Below are positions 21,096-34,038 of a stretch of 64,000 nucleotides of DNA, piece after piece. Position numbers and translations under genes: made by a program. The notes beneath the pieces were generated by a model. The model saw nothing but the letters and a program-made list of their open reading frames with translations. It did not search any database and was not told the origin of the DNA. The stretch is from Ligula intestinalis (Eukaryota; Platyhelminthes; Cestoda; Diphyllobothriidea; Diphyllobothriidae). How positions within the stretch are numbered: the first letter of the stretch is position 1; the number at the start of each line of letters is the position of its first letter. The DNA lies in the NCBI GenBank assembly GCA_036362985.1, contig JAYGXS010000001.1:77372947-77436946 (forward strand), in the 5' to 3' direction.

Positions 21096-22512
21096 ACGAA
21101 ACAGTTATGCAACCGATTTCGCAGAGTTTAACTCGCTCAAAGCGAAAGATTCCCTGTGGACGCTCATTCGAATACCTCTGCGATCCTTGGATGCACAGAG
21201 AGCGAACTAGTTGATCGATCTTTCTTTATGTATATTACATAAATCGTTATGGTCAACGCAGTGTATGACTAGCAAGAAAAGTATGATCGAATAATCTGTT
21301 GTGTGCAAAAATGCTTTTAGCAAGAACAACTGAGGAAGGAAGTTTGTTTCAGTCTTCTATGACCCGGTGGGGAAGAAGTTGGCCCGCTTTTCTAGTTCGG
21401 CCTTGTGTTTTATTAGCTTGTATGGAGGCCCTCGGAGATGTGTCGGTTCTGTCAGTTAAAAGAAATCAACCATCTGAAGCGTAGAGTCTACTCCCCTAAC
21501 GATTTTGAATATCATGATCGAATCTCCGCTGTGTTGCCTATAAGAGAAAGGACAAATCTGCACCTTTCTAATCGACCTTCATATCGTATACCTCCTATGC
21601 CACTGACTAATTTGGTCACCATTCGTTAAGCGTTCTCCAGAGCTGCGTAAGCGTGCATCATCCAGAGGTGCTACGCTTGAACGCAACATCAGCCGGACAA
21701 ATGCTTAAAATACTCCCCAAAAAAGCTACCGTAGTCGGACTGCGCACTTACAAGATAACGAATCAGTGGGACTAAAAATAAAAGACAGGTAAGCGCTCAA
21801 AAGGAACTGTGATGCGTTTCATCCCAGTTCAATCCAATCCTTAGTTCAGCGGGGAAAATTAGAAGAAACATTCGATATACACATAGATATGATACCGTGA
21901 CTCACCAACATCACTACATTCGAGGCATGCATATGCTCTGTAGATTTTCTTAATTGCTTACCTCATACCTTCTTTGTGCTGTAGTCTCTTGATCTTTTTA
22001 GTTTGAAGGTATAGTTGACCCCTGTCTGACGCTACTTCAATGAATTATTTCCAGCCAGAATCGAAAACGTCAGGCAAATAGTGCTATTGCTCCAGTGATT
22101 GCGTCTACTCCTCATAATTTATGCTGCAACCACTTCTGAATGAAAATTTCAATTTCTACATGATGGCTTAAAATTTCCAAAGTTGAGTTTTATCCCCTTA
22201 AAGAAAATCAAAAAAAGTCATTTAAAGATTTCGAATTTGGTTCCAGGCTCGGAAATTTAATACTTTTGTGTGCCGATGGCATTTAATGGTCCCGATACTC
22301 CCATTTACTCAATCTTTCAGTGGGACAGTTTACTTCACATCCCATTTCTGATGCTCATATTGCATGTAACAAAAACTCGCAAAAATTTTCGGGCCTGTTC
22401 TGATTTGTACATGACTATCTTGACTTCTGAAGCTTTGACATTGGTCTGCTTGACCTTGCAAGTACTGTGAAACGCAGGTTGGCGCCGCGACCTTCGAGAA
22501 TTTTCGTTAATC
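21096..22512. other. Upstream flank of ST13; no other gene recognised
   Basis: Short open frames only, none with a recognisable domain. The ST13 promoter is presumably within the last few hundred bases. I cannot point to a TATA box or other element with confidence. Confidence 0.5.
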
Positions 22513-24647
22513 ATGAGTCGCAGCATGTTTCCACCGGAAGCGCTTAAGCAGGCAAAGGACTTCATTGCCGTATTGAGGCAGCACCCAGACCTTCTTCATA
22601 CTCCGGAGCTGAGTTTTCTGAAGGATTATCTTGTTTCGTAAGATTTGCTTAGCATATTTCGAATTCTCACCTTTTAGTATGGGCGCCAATATTCCAAAAG
22701 AGGGTAAGAAAGATACGGAAAAAATGTTCGAGAGTTCATCTGAGGAGGAAGAGGAGGTGTCTCCAGTTGAAGAGGAGGCTCCAGAGAGTGAAGAGTCGGA
22801 ACTTGGTAAGCTCACTTGCTGCAGCAGTCTTAAACTGATAACGCTTTTCAGAGTTTGACACAACAGGTGTAGTGCCCCCGGAATCTACTGAGCTTCCTCC
22901 AATGGGAGATGATTCTGTCGAAGTTACCGAGGAAATGGCCGATAAAGCCTCTGAGAAGCGATCCGAGGCGCAGGCGAAGTTTTCGGATGGTATGTATATG
23001 TAAGTGACTATTGTTCTGCAGGAGATTTTGAGGCTGCTGCGAACCTCTTCACCGAGGCCATTGTGGCCAACCCCCAGCTCTCTATGTGCTACGCAAAAAG
23101 AGCCGCGTAAGTTACTTTGATTTGTTGTAATTTGGTAGCTGCTACGTAAAACTACAACGGCCAAAGGCTGCCATCAGGGATTGTGACAAAGCAATCTCAA
23201 TGAATCCCGACTCTGCTCTAGCATACAAATGGCGTGGCTTTGCGAACAAGTATGTTAACCCATTTCTAGCCGACTGTCAAGGTTACTTGGGAATTGGGAG
23301 TCGGCATACATGGATCTGCAAACGTCGCTAAAACTGGATTATACGGACGATGCGAACGCTGCTATTAAGGAACTTGAACCCAACGTAAGTGTCCGTTGGT
23401 TGTCTCCTCTGTTAATTATTCGCGAGTACGGCGCATGAGCTCGCCGCAAACTAGGTGGTCCCATGTGCATTCTTGTCTAATTGGGCTATTCCATTTTACC
23501 GTCTCTTACTTTAAAAACCTCTTTGTCATTGTTTCATCGCAAGAACTATCTGGTTTTTTTCATAGGTTTTAATTATTCCTGTTTTTTTAAATTTTAGTAC
23601 AAGAGGATACACGAGCACAAGCTAAAGTATGAGCGTAAATCGGAGGAGAAGAAATACGCTGAACAAAAGAAAGCTCGAGAAGCTAGACAGAAGGCATATG
23701 AAAAGGCGAAAAAGGTCAGTTGTCTTGGCTCACATTGATGGCTGCCCTTTGCCTCGTCATAAATTTCCTTTGCGCGGTCACCTTGAAGTTTTCGAACGAG
23801 GCATATTTTAATGTTCTTTCACGCGGAGTTGCTGCTGCAGCACATTTTGTGGAGTGCGATTCTTTAGTAAACTGCATTCACTTTTGCCTAACGCCCCGAA
23901 TCCTGTTCGATTGGTGAGGTTCCTTAATAAGTCCTGAACATACTTTCTTGTTGCTTTAAGCGTCGTTGTGAGCGTAATCAAGCACAATGTGGAACACGCT
24001 TGTCTCCACTGGGTCTACTTTGCCTTCTGAAATCTATTGTGTCTGGCTTGTCTTCAAATGTTTGATAATCTGTCAAATTATGTCGCGTTTAGGAGGAGGC
24101 CAAGGCACGTGCACATGAACCGCATTTTAATATGCCATCTGGCATGCCTGGACAAATGCCTGCGGGTATGGAGAATATCTTCGGTTCCCTTCTTTCTGAC
24201 CCAGAGATGATGGCAGCCATGCAGGTAACTTCTTCACGATGCTGCATTTTCAAAATTTCCATGTCTGCTAAATCTAAATATATCTAATAAACCATGATTT
24301 TTAGGATCCGGAGATCCAAGCTGCCTTTTCTGAAGGGATGTCAAATCCTGCTGCCTTTGCGAAGGCCGCGAAAAATCCAAAGTTCGCTAATCTTATGAAG
24401 AAAATGCAAGAAAATATAAAGGGCGCGGGTGGGTCCACTTTCATTCCACCAGGTGGTCATATGCCGCCCACAAGTTCAGCAGGCGATGGTATGTATTCTT
24501 CGTTAAATTAATAATCACGTTTTGGATCTTTTTTAATAAACTTTTACCCCGTGTAGTTGTCCATGTGATTAAGGTAGGATTATTAGTTTGTGAATGATTA
24601 ATTAATTTTCAGTAGCACCGTCGAGTCGTTTAGCTGAACCATTGTAA
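22513..24647 (+). CDS. ST13: Hsc70-interacting protein (Hip/ST13), ten coding exons
   Basis: Hip is a cytosolic co-chaperone that binds the Hsp70 ATPase domain and stabilises its ADP state. Exons: 22513-22637, 22678-22805, 22852-22989, 23022-23106, 23139-23249, 23282-23384, 23598-23714, 24093-24224, 24305-24488, 24613-24647. All introns are GT-AG and the splice phases agree, giving 385 residues plus TAA (human Hip has 369). Residues 1-48 are the N-terminal dimerisation region ([17 protein letters not shown]). Residues 58-85 are acidic. Three TPRs span about 113-215 ([46 protein letters not shown]). A charged helix spans about 231-285. A C-terminal STI1/DP domain begins near 297 ([20 protein letters not shown]). 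The GGMP repeats of vertebrate Hip are reduced to [13 protein letters not shown]. The ATG fits the family N-terminus. It is the only cellular gene I can support here. Confidence 0.95.
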
Positions 24648-27600
24648 GGAATGAAGTACATGGAAGTTATCGAGGATGGTTTTCCTTTCCATATAGTTAT
24701 AATCACGGTACGGATGATATTGCCGTTAAGTTTTGAGTAGCTTTCCTTAGACTACGGTTCGATGTTTCCTTTCCTCTTCATGCTTCTCGTTCTGTGCGAC
24801 TACGGCTAAATTCCTGCGAACTTTTGTAGTGGATTTGGGCGTCCTGTTTTTCCCCGCAGTGTTGTAGGTTAACCGATTAACAATCAAATATTGTAAAAAG
24901 GGCTAAATTCTGAGCTTTTAGTGCCCTTTTGACATAATCTGCGGTATTCTTATCGGTGACCTGTTTTAGTTTTGCTAGCACATTAGCCCGGATCACAGTA
25001 CTTCAAAGTCTTCTCTGTCTGTTAATAATGACGAATTGTGGCGGTTTTCATGGATAGGGTTGTATGTTTTGTATATTGAGGCGCTTACCTGATGTTTATT
25101 GACAATGTATTTTTTGCAGAAGAATCGAGAAATTGTCTAATCCGTGTTTGTCTGCCGCATGTTAAATTTCTGCGTCCATTTTGTTTTTGCATTATTAAAG
25201 CCAATAACTGTTATGATTTTATTATTGTTTAGACCTCGACTGAAGTTGAACTTGAAGAGATATCACCCCGGTGTCTCCAGGAACGTTAACATTCGCATTA
25301 TTTTGTTGGCTCTTTTGCTGCAATCCAATTATTTAGTGGAATTTATGCAAGTTTCTGCTACCTATTGTCAAAGTCTATTTTGTCAAAATAAACCCTTTGC
25401 CAATTAATTTATTGTCGCCTCAGCTACAGAGTAGCTATTTTGGCGGTGACTTGTAGCACCGATCATCGATATCAATTAAGCTACTTCCAACCTCTGAAAC
25501 AGGACGATGTGATGTGGGCCGAACTCGGTTAAGTTATACCTTTACGACCACCATAATAAGGGTCCAGTCCAGACAATCCTTCAGTAAGAACAGGAGGAAG
25601 CATAGTAATAGGACCCCTCAACACACGGCTACTTCTGAGCCTACATGCCCATCTCTATAAGGGTTCTGTGGATCAGATGATTAATTGTAATTTCAGAGTC
25701 AGTTTGGTGAATTTATTGGATTATGTTGGAGTTTGTGGGTGCCCGTGATTGGCCGTCTTTGAGGTTGAATGTGCGCGTACTCTTCCGGCTCGTAAGTCAT
25801 GGACGCAGCTCATAGCGTGGTGTATGTGTCAGGCGGGGAAGGTTTGTATCCACTTGAAGCATTAAAAAGCCCTCAATCTTCGCTTTGCTTGCGTCCCAAA
25901 CGAAAAACTTGGTTCCGGTATCTGCGAATTTCTCATCTCTCTTAACTGCTGCTCATAGACAACAGTTACACTGATAAAAACGTTTTTCTCAGCGTTTGGT
26001 CGTACTCTGCAAAGTGTAAATAAAGCTTGCTATCGGCGGTCTCATCCGGTCGATGATTGATTTTTGGCTCTAAAAGGCGACTTCAGGTGTCACCAAGTTC
26101 CCTTTTTAAGTCTGGATCCTCTGTTGTGGGGTTTGTGCTAATGAAGAGCGTGCGATAGCCACCTGAGAGAACACTTAATTTGTATTGTGACCTGGCTCCA
26201 GACACTTGCTAGCTGTAGTCCGTAAGAGATCCTAGAAGTGTATTTTGGGACGATGATGCCCTGAAGATGACGTAGGAGTACGACGAAATAAGGACTTGAA
26301 GGTCATGTAAAAACGTCAATATTTTTGTCGGATTAGTCTTCGATCGCTGTTTATACAAATGCACTATTTTGACTAAAACTTATTGAACTAGAAGAGTGTG
26401 CTGTCAAATGTACATTGCGTTTTCCCTAGTAGTTGCCTCGATGGACTGCTAAGCATGGTCGACTTCAGAGGAGATATCTATACGGATGTGGGCTGCTCTG
26501 ACACGAACTCAGTTAACGCATAACTACAGAGGATTTCCGAGGGAACTGTGTTGTCAGTCCCTGGAACTGACGCTCTGATCGCTTTATGAGGATTGTGAAA
26601 CCCTGGTGAACAGCATTGAACTGGGAGGCGATGTCGTTCTTTGTCTGCTAATTTGGCAGAAACTCTCCGGGGCATTTGAACCTACCAACGTTTTTGATCT
26701 TACGGCCGTGAATACCGCTGGGTACCTTATCTAGGTCAGAAATGTAGCTTTGCTTTTCTCGCTGTTGATAAGTTGCTTTAGCGAGGCATTTATCCCGTGA
26801 CATAGCGTTCTGTGGATCGCCTTGAGCTCGATGCTAGCATGGCGGTAGTGGCAGCAGAAATTAGTTTGGTCAGTCAGCATCTGGGTGTAAATTCGGTCTT
26901 GGCAAGCCCACCTGGAGTCATTTTAAAAATGCAGTCAGCGGTGCAATTAAGTGAGCTTAGTGATGAATTGTAATACTCACAACTGGTTAGCAGACGTCGT
27001 TAGTGAGCAAAAATATGATGACCAGATTATCACAGACCTTAGGTGCAGCGATAATCTTTGTTGACATTTCCTCTACCACCATCATCTGCCGCAGTGAGCT
27101 TAGACAGAACGAGATTAAATGCTGTGACTAAGTCCACAAATCGGATGACCATCTGTTGTTACTGGTCTTGTGTGAGAATGTGTCGCGGTATGAATGTTTG
27201 GTCAGTGTATCCACGCGCAGCTCGGAATTCCGTTTGATTGAGTCTTGTACTGCGGTTATTGCAGTTCAGTGATTTCTATATTGAAAACACGAAGATGAAA
27301 CCGGAACTCCATTTTCCTCGCATGACTTGCATACACCAGACAAAACTCATCATCTCTAATTGCCTTGCTGTTGAGTAGCTGTTTATTTTTTTTCCTGGAA
27401 ATAGTCGCATGACACTATGCAGCTTGGGAAGGACAACAGTTAGCTTCTAGCGAGGAGGGGACAGTAGGTCTACCAGGAAAATGATAGGACGCCCGAAATG
27501 TCTTCTTCCACACGTGTTGTAGGTCAGAACCAACGTTTTGCGCTTTGACTTCCAATACATTGGTTTGTCATCATTTTGTGACGTCAAGATGCCTTGCAGG

Positions 27601-28049
27601 GAATGCTGGAAGAGGCTAGCATGAAATCTCAGCTTTTCGAAGACTAACACTTCTGACGCGTAGGCGTTGCTGCTGTGAGCGACACAATAATCTGCTGTCA
27701 ATTAGGGAACCCTGACTAGGATGTATATGCCATCTGACCGTACAACCATCGTACTACTGCTAGGTGAGTAAACTGTCAGAGGAGGCCTAGAAGCACTTGT
27801 TGGCAACAGCAACCTATGATCACAGAAGCCCAATGCCCCTTGACAATTGTTTCATTAGTAGCCGGACACAAAACTTACCTTGAAAGATAGCTCTAGGTCT
27901 TGATAATAATCAGAATATCATGGCCAGAGAGTTATGCAACCAATTTTTGAGGTCGTGAAATCGAACTGTAAGTTGGTAAAGTTAAAATTTTGCTATATAA
28001 ATCTGCGAGCATAATAGTGGTTACCAGAGCGGTGTTTTTTGCAGTAGGT
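24648..28049. other. ST13 3' flank and gene-poor spacer
   Basis: No domain-bearing frame was seen. The first plausible poly(A) signals downstream of ST13 are ATTAAA near 25193 and AATAAA at 25387-25392. If used, they would give a 3' UTR of about 0.55 to 0.75 kb, but I cannot confirm this. The rest contains scattered short open frames with no recognisable similarity. Confidence 0.45.
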
Positions 28050-28690
28050 TCACCATCAACCCTAGTTTCGGCCAAACAGTTCATTGAACAGATAAAGCAC
28101 TTAAAGTTAGAGTTAGATGAATCCATGGTATCCTTTGCTATTATTTCACTCTTGGTTTCTATCCAACAACAAGTAGTGATTGATGCTGTGAGACAAATTC
28201 TAACCGAACGATAGGACGGGCACGACAAGCTCCTGAAGTCCGGAAATTCATTCGAACTTCGATGGCATTGCGTCAAAATCTACTTCACATTTGGTGAACA
28301 AATTTATGAAAAAAATTAAGAGCACTTCAATGGGCTCCCCCTGTCAAGCCTGATTGCTGAAGTGGTCTTTCGACGGATAGAACACTATGTATCAACCAAT
28401 CTTTTGGGATCCTTATGTTGATTACAATTTTATCATTGTTAAAACATCTGACATTGAACGCTTCAATGAATTACTGAACTCGGTTGACCCAAATATCCAA
28501 TTCACGATGAAAGCCGGAATAAATGACGAATTTCCCTCTTTGCTGTCCTTGTGCGCCGGTGTTCAACTTGTCTACTGCAAAATAAAGTATTCATAAAAGC
28601 CGCCAACGCAAAGTTACTACTAAATTTCAACAGTGTAAGTTCGACCACTGTAATCGGTTATGCCCACCATTTGCCCGAGAGCAGGGACGG
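28050..28690 (+). pseudogene. Penelope-like element RT fragment
   Basis: Frames at 27990-28214 and 28387-28596 contain pieces of a PLE reverse transcriptase. SMVSFAIISLLVSIQQQVVID corresponds to motif A (usually SFDV.SLFTSIP.DLAI), with its Asp lost. A degenerate GSPLSSLIAEVVFRRIEH is motif B. VKTSDIERFNELLNSVDPNIQF is the segment after YVDD. The YVDD itself has decayed. PLEs encode an RT fused to a GIY-YIG endonuclease; no endonuclease part follows here. Several frameshifts and stops are present. Confidence 0.7.
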
Positions 28691-29579
28691 TGACTGTGGC
28701 CAGGTATAGTGATAGTAGACGCGTCGCCATCTACCTCACTCTAAAACCTCATCCGCTTCAACCGGTGACAAGACAAAATTGAGGTGATCGAGCAGGAATC
28801 AGGCGTACGCCGCTTTCTCTATATGCAGCCAGAAAACCACCTAAACTTAGTTTTTAGTGACAGTAGACTTTGCGCGGGTACTACTGCGCTGTCTACCCTC
28901 ACTTACCTATAGTAGGTGTTGAGTCAGATTCTATTAAGCCAGGGCTGGTATTGCTTCTACCTCTACTGATATTTCTAATACTAGTAACTAGGATTTAGCT
29001 GAGTGATACTATTTGCTGGTACTATTACTGACTGGTTTGTAAGTCAGAAGTGACGCTGATTTAAGTCAGCACTGGGCTCATGTTCCCTCAATCTTAACAA
29101 GAAGTGTAGTAGTACTAGTGCTAGCACTGGCGCCACCATTTGTCAGAGGTGACCCTGATTAAGCCAACGCTAGGGCTTATCTTCCCTTGGTTTCAACAAG
29201 GAGTGTGAACCTGGGTGTAAGCTATTTCGGGTAAGTATATGCTTGAGGTCCTGAGCACAGCAGCGTTTGCCTTGGTTTCCGCAATCTCAACTCTATCCAT
29301 CAAGCTGTATGGACTACGATACTGCTGCTATAGGTACGTGCCTATTCTAAAAGTGCCAATTTTATAATAATCATGCTTACTCAGTCCAGTAGGTCGTATA
29401 CTATAAGTATTGCCTGTGTGTGCTTTTAAAGAAGTAGCACCCAGTATGCACTTCCAATCTGTGTGAGGAAATAGTGATTAGCTCTTGGATACTAGTATAA
29501 CGTTTTTAAAGTAATGCATACACCTTATCATACCCGTATGTCGAGCAGTTCTTCGTCCATAGACTACATTTAGGGCTAC
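28691..29579 (+). repeat. Gene-free stretch with diverged ~100-bp direct repeats
   Basis: Similar segments occur near 28922, 29042 and 29142, each reading roughly GTCAGA..TGA...CTGATTAAGCCA..GCTGG(G) followed by a C/T-rich stretch and AACAAG(A)AGTGT in the latter two. They are too diverged to define a clean unit. No coding frame is seen. Confidence 0.4.
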
Positions 29580-30008
29580 TGTAGTGGGCCATTGCCTGTC
29601 TATGTCTGACTTTCCGGTCTTGGCCTCAATCTGTCTGGAGCTCAAGGTCGTTATGGTCGCCAAACTTCCTGGTGCGAGGCACAGGCCACCCACGTTGTCC
29701 AATAACAGTGTCAAACCATACGTTATCCGCCCACACGCTGTCCAACCAATCACAGGCCGACCTAGCCAATGAACCCGCTCTCTGTCTCCTGGCCTAACTA
29801 CTATCAAACAGTCACTTAGAGCCTTGGCGCTCCAGCGGAATGAAGTGTGCTCCCAAGTCAGACTTCTCTCATCTACTCTTCGTTCCTTTTTGTACACAAT
29901 AAACTCTTTCATCTACTCTGGCATTTAACGACTTCTCTTCTGCTTTTAGTATCCATGGTCTGAAGGTCGCAGTTGCTGGGTTTAACTCACTTAACCCCCT
30001 GCAATACT
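29580..30008 (+). repeat. Solo-type LTR, subfamily A (TGTAGTGGG...CCCCCTGCAATA)
   Basis: It starts TGTAGTGGGCCATTGCC and contains TGTACACAATAAACTC (poly(A) signal). It ends with ATGGTCTGAAGGTCGCAGTTGC...CTTAACCCCCTGC. The same ending closes the LTR at 48459-48881. No internal region follows, since another LTR starts eight bases later. Confidence 0.75.
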
Positions 30009-30016
30009 ACTACTGT

Positions 30017-30675
30017 TGTAGTGGTCATTGCCTGCCCGATGCCTGGCCTTCCTATCGTGACCTCAATCCGTCTTGACCTCAAGGTCATGGCGGCCGCCAG
30101 ACATACTGGCGCGCGTAATCTGGACCACCCACTTCGATGTCCACCCACACGCTGTCCAACCAATCACAGGCCGAACTAGCCAATGAACGCCCTCTCTCTG
30201 TCTACTGGCCCGACTACTCTCGAACTGGCACATGGACCGCGGCTGGCTCTGTGCAAGACTGCCGCTGTTGACTCACGCTGTCTGCTTCTGTTCGCCGCGA
30301 GCTTGGCAACCGCTGTCAGTACGCTCCCTTCTTCTCGCTGCAGCAAGCTGTACACGAGCGCCAGCCAATCGATGACCGCCTATCCCCCTGGTCGGCTGTA
30401 GCTTCACACGAAGCCACACAGCAAGCAAGGCGGACTCACTCGGCCTTCCGCCTCGGCTCGCGACGGACGCGACGCTCCAGTGCTCTCTCACGGTCATGAT
30501 GGTCGAACTCAACGCCAAACCAAGTCGACCACCCTTTCTACTATCTATTCTCCTACTTGTTCTGTAGAGAATATAACATTCTCCTACTCTCCTTCTCCAA
30601 GACTTCTCTATCATCTAAGGAACCGGGCCTGGAAGATCGCAGTCGTTAGGGTTCAACCGGCTTAGCCTTAACTCA
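30017..30675 (+). repeat. LTR, subfamily B, directly downstream of the previous LTR
   Basis: It starts TGTAGTGGTCATTGCCTGCC and ends with AAGGAACCGGGCCTGGAAGATCG..GTTAGGGTT...CTTAGCCTTAACTC. The ending matches the LTRs at 34707-35161 and 45731-46130. It is about 200 bp longer than its relatives and may contain further inserted sequence. Confidence 0.65.
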
Positions 30676-30705
30676 TTTACGAAAGCTCTCCTGCTGGTCG
30701 TTAGC

Positions 30706-30866
30706 TCTCCAAGTCAAAGTTCTGTCCATCTATTCTCCGTTCCCTTGTGTACACAATATACTCTTCCTACCACTATGACCTCTACAAACTTTTCTACTAA
30801 GTAACCATGGTCTGAAGATTGCAGTTGCTGGGTTTGACTCACTTAACCCCCTGCGATACTGTATCT
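30706..30866 (+). repeat. Partial LTR, subfamily A (3' part only)
   Basis: It begins in the TCCATCTATTCTCCGTTC segment and ends CTTAACCCCCTGCGATA, matching the 3' third of the LTR at 48459-48881. The 5' part is absent. Confidence 0.65.
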
Positions 30867-30949
30867 ATCTGTAGTAGTACGACAATATAGTCATCACCCC
30901 CGTCTCACATGCACAGCTGCGTCCGTACTCGTTTGCAAAAAGTAGAAAC

Positions 30950-31715
30950 ACATTAGCGAACATCGGCTGACAGAAGAGCTGAACGACAACATTCATGACC
31001 ACCTCCTAAATAATCGATACCCAAGCTCTTATCGAAAAATACAGGTGCCGAGTGAACAGAGGATGGCTAAAAGCACAGCAACCCGAAGTTTGAGATCCAT
31101 TCCCTACATAAAGAAATCTCAGAAGCAGTCTCTCGATTGTTATAACCCACTGGAGTAGACATAGCCTGTAGACCCCAGGCGAGAGTAGGTTGCCATGGGA
31201 TGCAATTCAAGGAAATACTGCTCCCTATCGAAAGCTCCACAGTTGTCTACAAAATAATTTGCATCGTCAGGGATTGCAATTACGTTGGAGAGACAGGACA
31301 AAATTGAGGACCCGCATTAAACGAACACAAATTTGCGGTTATATAGTTAGACCAAATCTTGCATCCTCATATAGGAGAGACTGGAAAGACCTTTGACATT
31401 CAAGAGGTAATCAATGCAGGCCGAGGCACCTAAAAGGCGAACGATTGACGCTCCAGACAGGGCATTCCCATTCTAACTCCGTCAATGAGCATCTAGGCCT
31501 TCCTGCAGCCTACAAAATCGTGAATAAAGACCAGGACAAGGCCACGCAGAACTTAAGAAATAGGAGCGAAGACGGTCCCACGACAGCTCCACCAAAATGG
31601 GAAGCAGAATTACCAGCACCTTCCACCGTCCGGAAGAAGCGCAACACTAACGTCCGCCACACTACGCCAAAAATCCACGCTAGTGATGATGCAGCGAACG
31701 AGGAAGAAAATTAAC
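30950..31715 (+). pseudogene. Penelope-like element linker and GIY-YIG endonuclease fragment
   Basis: Reading across frames, 31105-31145 gives the PLE linker (IPYIK..SEAVSRLL) and 31235-31330 gives VYKIICIVRDCNYVGETGQ, the GIY-YIG-type core of the PLE endonuclease. After it, IGETGKTFDIQEVI and the open stretch 31445-31714 (VNEHLGLPAAYK) form the C-terminal tail. The endonuclease would nick DNA to prime reverse transcription. At least two frameshifts and internal stops are present. It looks like a PLE lineage distinct from the copies near 51 and 62 kb. Confidence 0.7.
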
Positions 31716-34038
31716 CAGCTCGGGGCTGACATGCATTCAAATCGCTTATCAGTAGTGGGAATGGAGAATTTGACAAATTATAGCCGGCCTAGCTCTGTGA
31801 AACATCAGCAAAAAAAAAACCGTTTCGTTGAGCACTTTTATGATTCCAAAGCCCTCTTTATCGTACTGGTTGAAAGTGAAATCCACTGTTCGCCATACTC
31901 TGCCTACCAGGCATGTCTAAAGGGCTACTGTGGTGGAAATAAGGGTACGGGGATTCGACCTCATGTATATTGATGCCCTGCAAGCCTGAGGCGAGAATAT
32001 AAGCTCAGAACTGGCGTACACGTCAAAGTTGCATGGACAAAAATTACCCGGCATCAGAGTCCAGGAACCCAGGCTAATTCTTGTTTTGTATACGAATTAT
32101 TGTCTTGTACTGGGTAACTCATGTCGCATAGCGTTCGCACGCACCAGTGGACCAGGTTTTAGGGCCCTCCGGTTCCCGCAGACGCCTTTGTATTAAGCAT
32201 AATCGTACTTTTAGGCAATTTACCTTGCAGGTTGCTTATGGGTATGTAGTTCATGTTGTTGCCCCAGTGAGCATCTATCCTGTTTGTTATGGGGTCTTCC
32301 ATACTGGGAATTGCGTCAAGCACCTAACAGCAAGTTAATGGCTGCAAGAAACCCGAATTACTGGCAGTAGATGGTCACTGTGTCACAGTGTTTTAGTGAA
32401 GTCTGGAGTCCTATCAGACCACAGCCCTTCGCACCATAGTAACGGTCTGTGACTGTTTTTTCCATCAGATAATAGCCTGTATAGCGCCTCGCCTTGGTCT
32501 TTCTATCGAAAACAGTAGCTTAAGTAGTGCACGTTATATGCTGCTAATCCCAGCATTTTATCCTACGAAACGATGGCTATGTGGGGTTCCGCGGGTGGAG
32601 AAATGGGACAAGCAGTGAAGAGAATTTGTAAGACCAAGCGGAAAGTGGAAAACTGCAGTTTAATTTGTTTCCCGCGGCCGCTAAGTGTAAGTTGTTCCGC
32701 ATGTAACGTGGAGGTGTACGCGGCGCTTTGAGCCGTGGACTATACTAATCTAACTCCAGAACGGTAAGTTGAACCTCAGGTAAGTTGAAGTAGACGACCT
32801 CCTAACCACCATTTCCACTTTTTCAGGAATTTCAAGGAAGCTGCATTTTGATAATCGGGTTTTTCCGGAATGCGTTAAACGATAATACAGATTAGGGAAA
32901 TCTGTTGATATAAATCAACAGCATTCCTAAATGCAATAAAATAAAAATGCATATAATATTTATTAAAGTATATTTTCATGCCTATCCTAATTCACCACCC
33001 ATAAAACCCCTGTAACCACCGCTTGCGTAGGACAAAATGCTGGGACTAGGAGCATACGAGGTGCACTACTTACACTACCTTTGCCTTTTTGTCATCTGCC
33101 GACTACGGACGTGTCAGATATCGAAAGTCTAACATTTATATATTTTATAGCACCTAGCAGTTGTCTATTTGGATTACACAGAAGTCGTCAGTTGAACATG
33201 GGCAATCTGAAAGACCCATTTGCTAACAAACAATGCTTGAGTAGTGAAAGAATATCGGACCAATGGGTGTCTGTGTGTGTGAATTACTAGCACACTGTGG
33301 TAAGTTTATCCAGGTCAGTTTGATATGGTGACAACAGTCCTAGATTGCAGATGGAAGGGTAGTCTTTATTGCGCCAATAGGATGTTTGAGCCTGTCGACC
33401 GACCACTATTAAGGATAAAGATAGCTACTGCCTGGGCGAAAGCCTTAGCCTGACGCTTGTCAAGCACATTTACAACAATATTTAAAGACTGATTGAGGGC
33501 AGTGTAACTAAGACATTTTATGGGGTAAACGTGGCCTCAGCTGTTGTTTAGATCGACGCATTCAGTTTGAGAGGCACTTCTAAATGCACGAACTGACCTA
33601 CGCAAAGAGTTTGTTAGAGATTTGCTATCATTCCTGGTTACTGAAATTAGCGCAACGCCAAAGGACTTGGAACTTTACGTTTGGAATGACAATTAGAATG
33701 ACTTGTGCATGGGCTGAACTACAAACAAGAGGACTTTTTGTACACGGGCAACAGCCTCTTGTTATAGCTGCTTTGAAGGAACTCCTTCACAAGAAATTGA
33801 ACATGATTCAACTTCGAGACCTATTACCCATTTTCATTGCAGCACGAGCCCTATGAGCTGTCTGGCACAGAAGTCGCGGTTATGCAGGAGAAAAATCTGC
33901 TTGCAAAGTATGGTTTCAAGGATCGGTTAAATGTTACCGGAACATGACAATGTGTGCTCATCACCGCAGTTCCACTGAACCATTGGCTCGAAGACAATCC
34001 AATTCAGAAGGAGAATAAGCGATCGTTAGAACAAGAAG
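31716..34038. other. No recognisable gene or repeat
   Basis: There are open frames up to 96 codons (31683-31973) without known motifs. I noted no LTR, PLE or non-LTR signature here. Confidence 0.45.

Noticed and set aside
22270..22470. 66-codon frame just upstream of ST13 as a possible 5' exon
   Set aside because: It has no match to the Hip N-terminus, and the exon starting at 22513 already supplies the family's start.
22736..23164. 142-codon minus-strand frame over ST13
   Set aside because: It is a shadow of the ST13 exons and tiny introns, with no domain of its own.
26254..26290. CTGAAGA...ACGAAAT as a second hammerhead
   Set aside because: The core would have a misplaced helix II (only CGTA/TACG) and no GTC after GAAA, so the fold does not hold.
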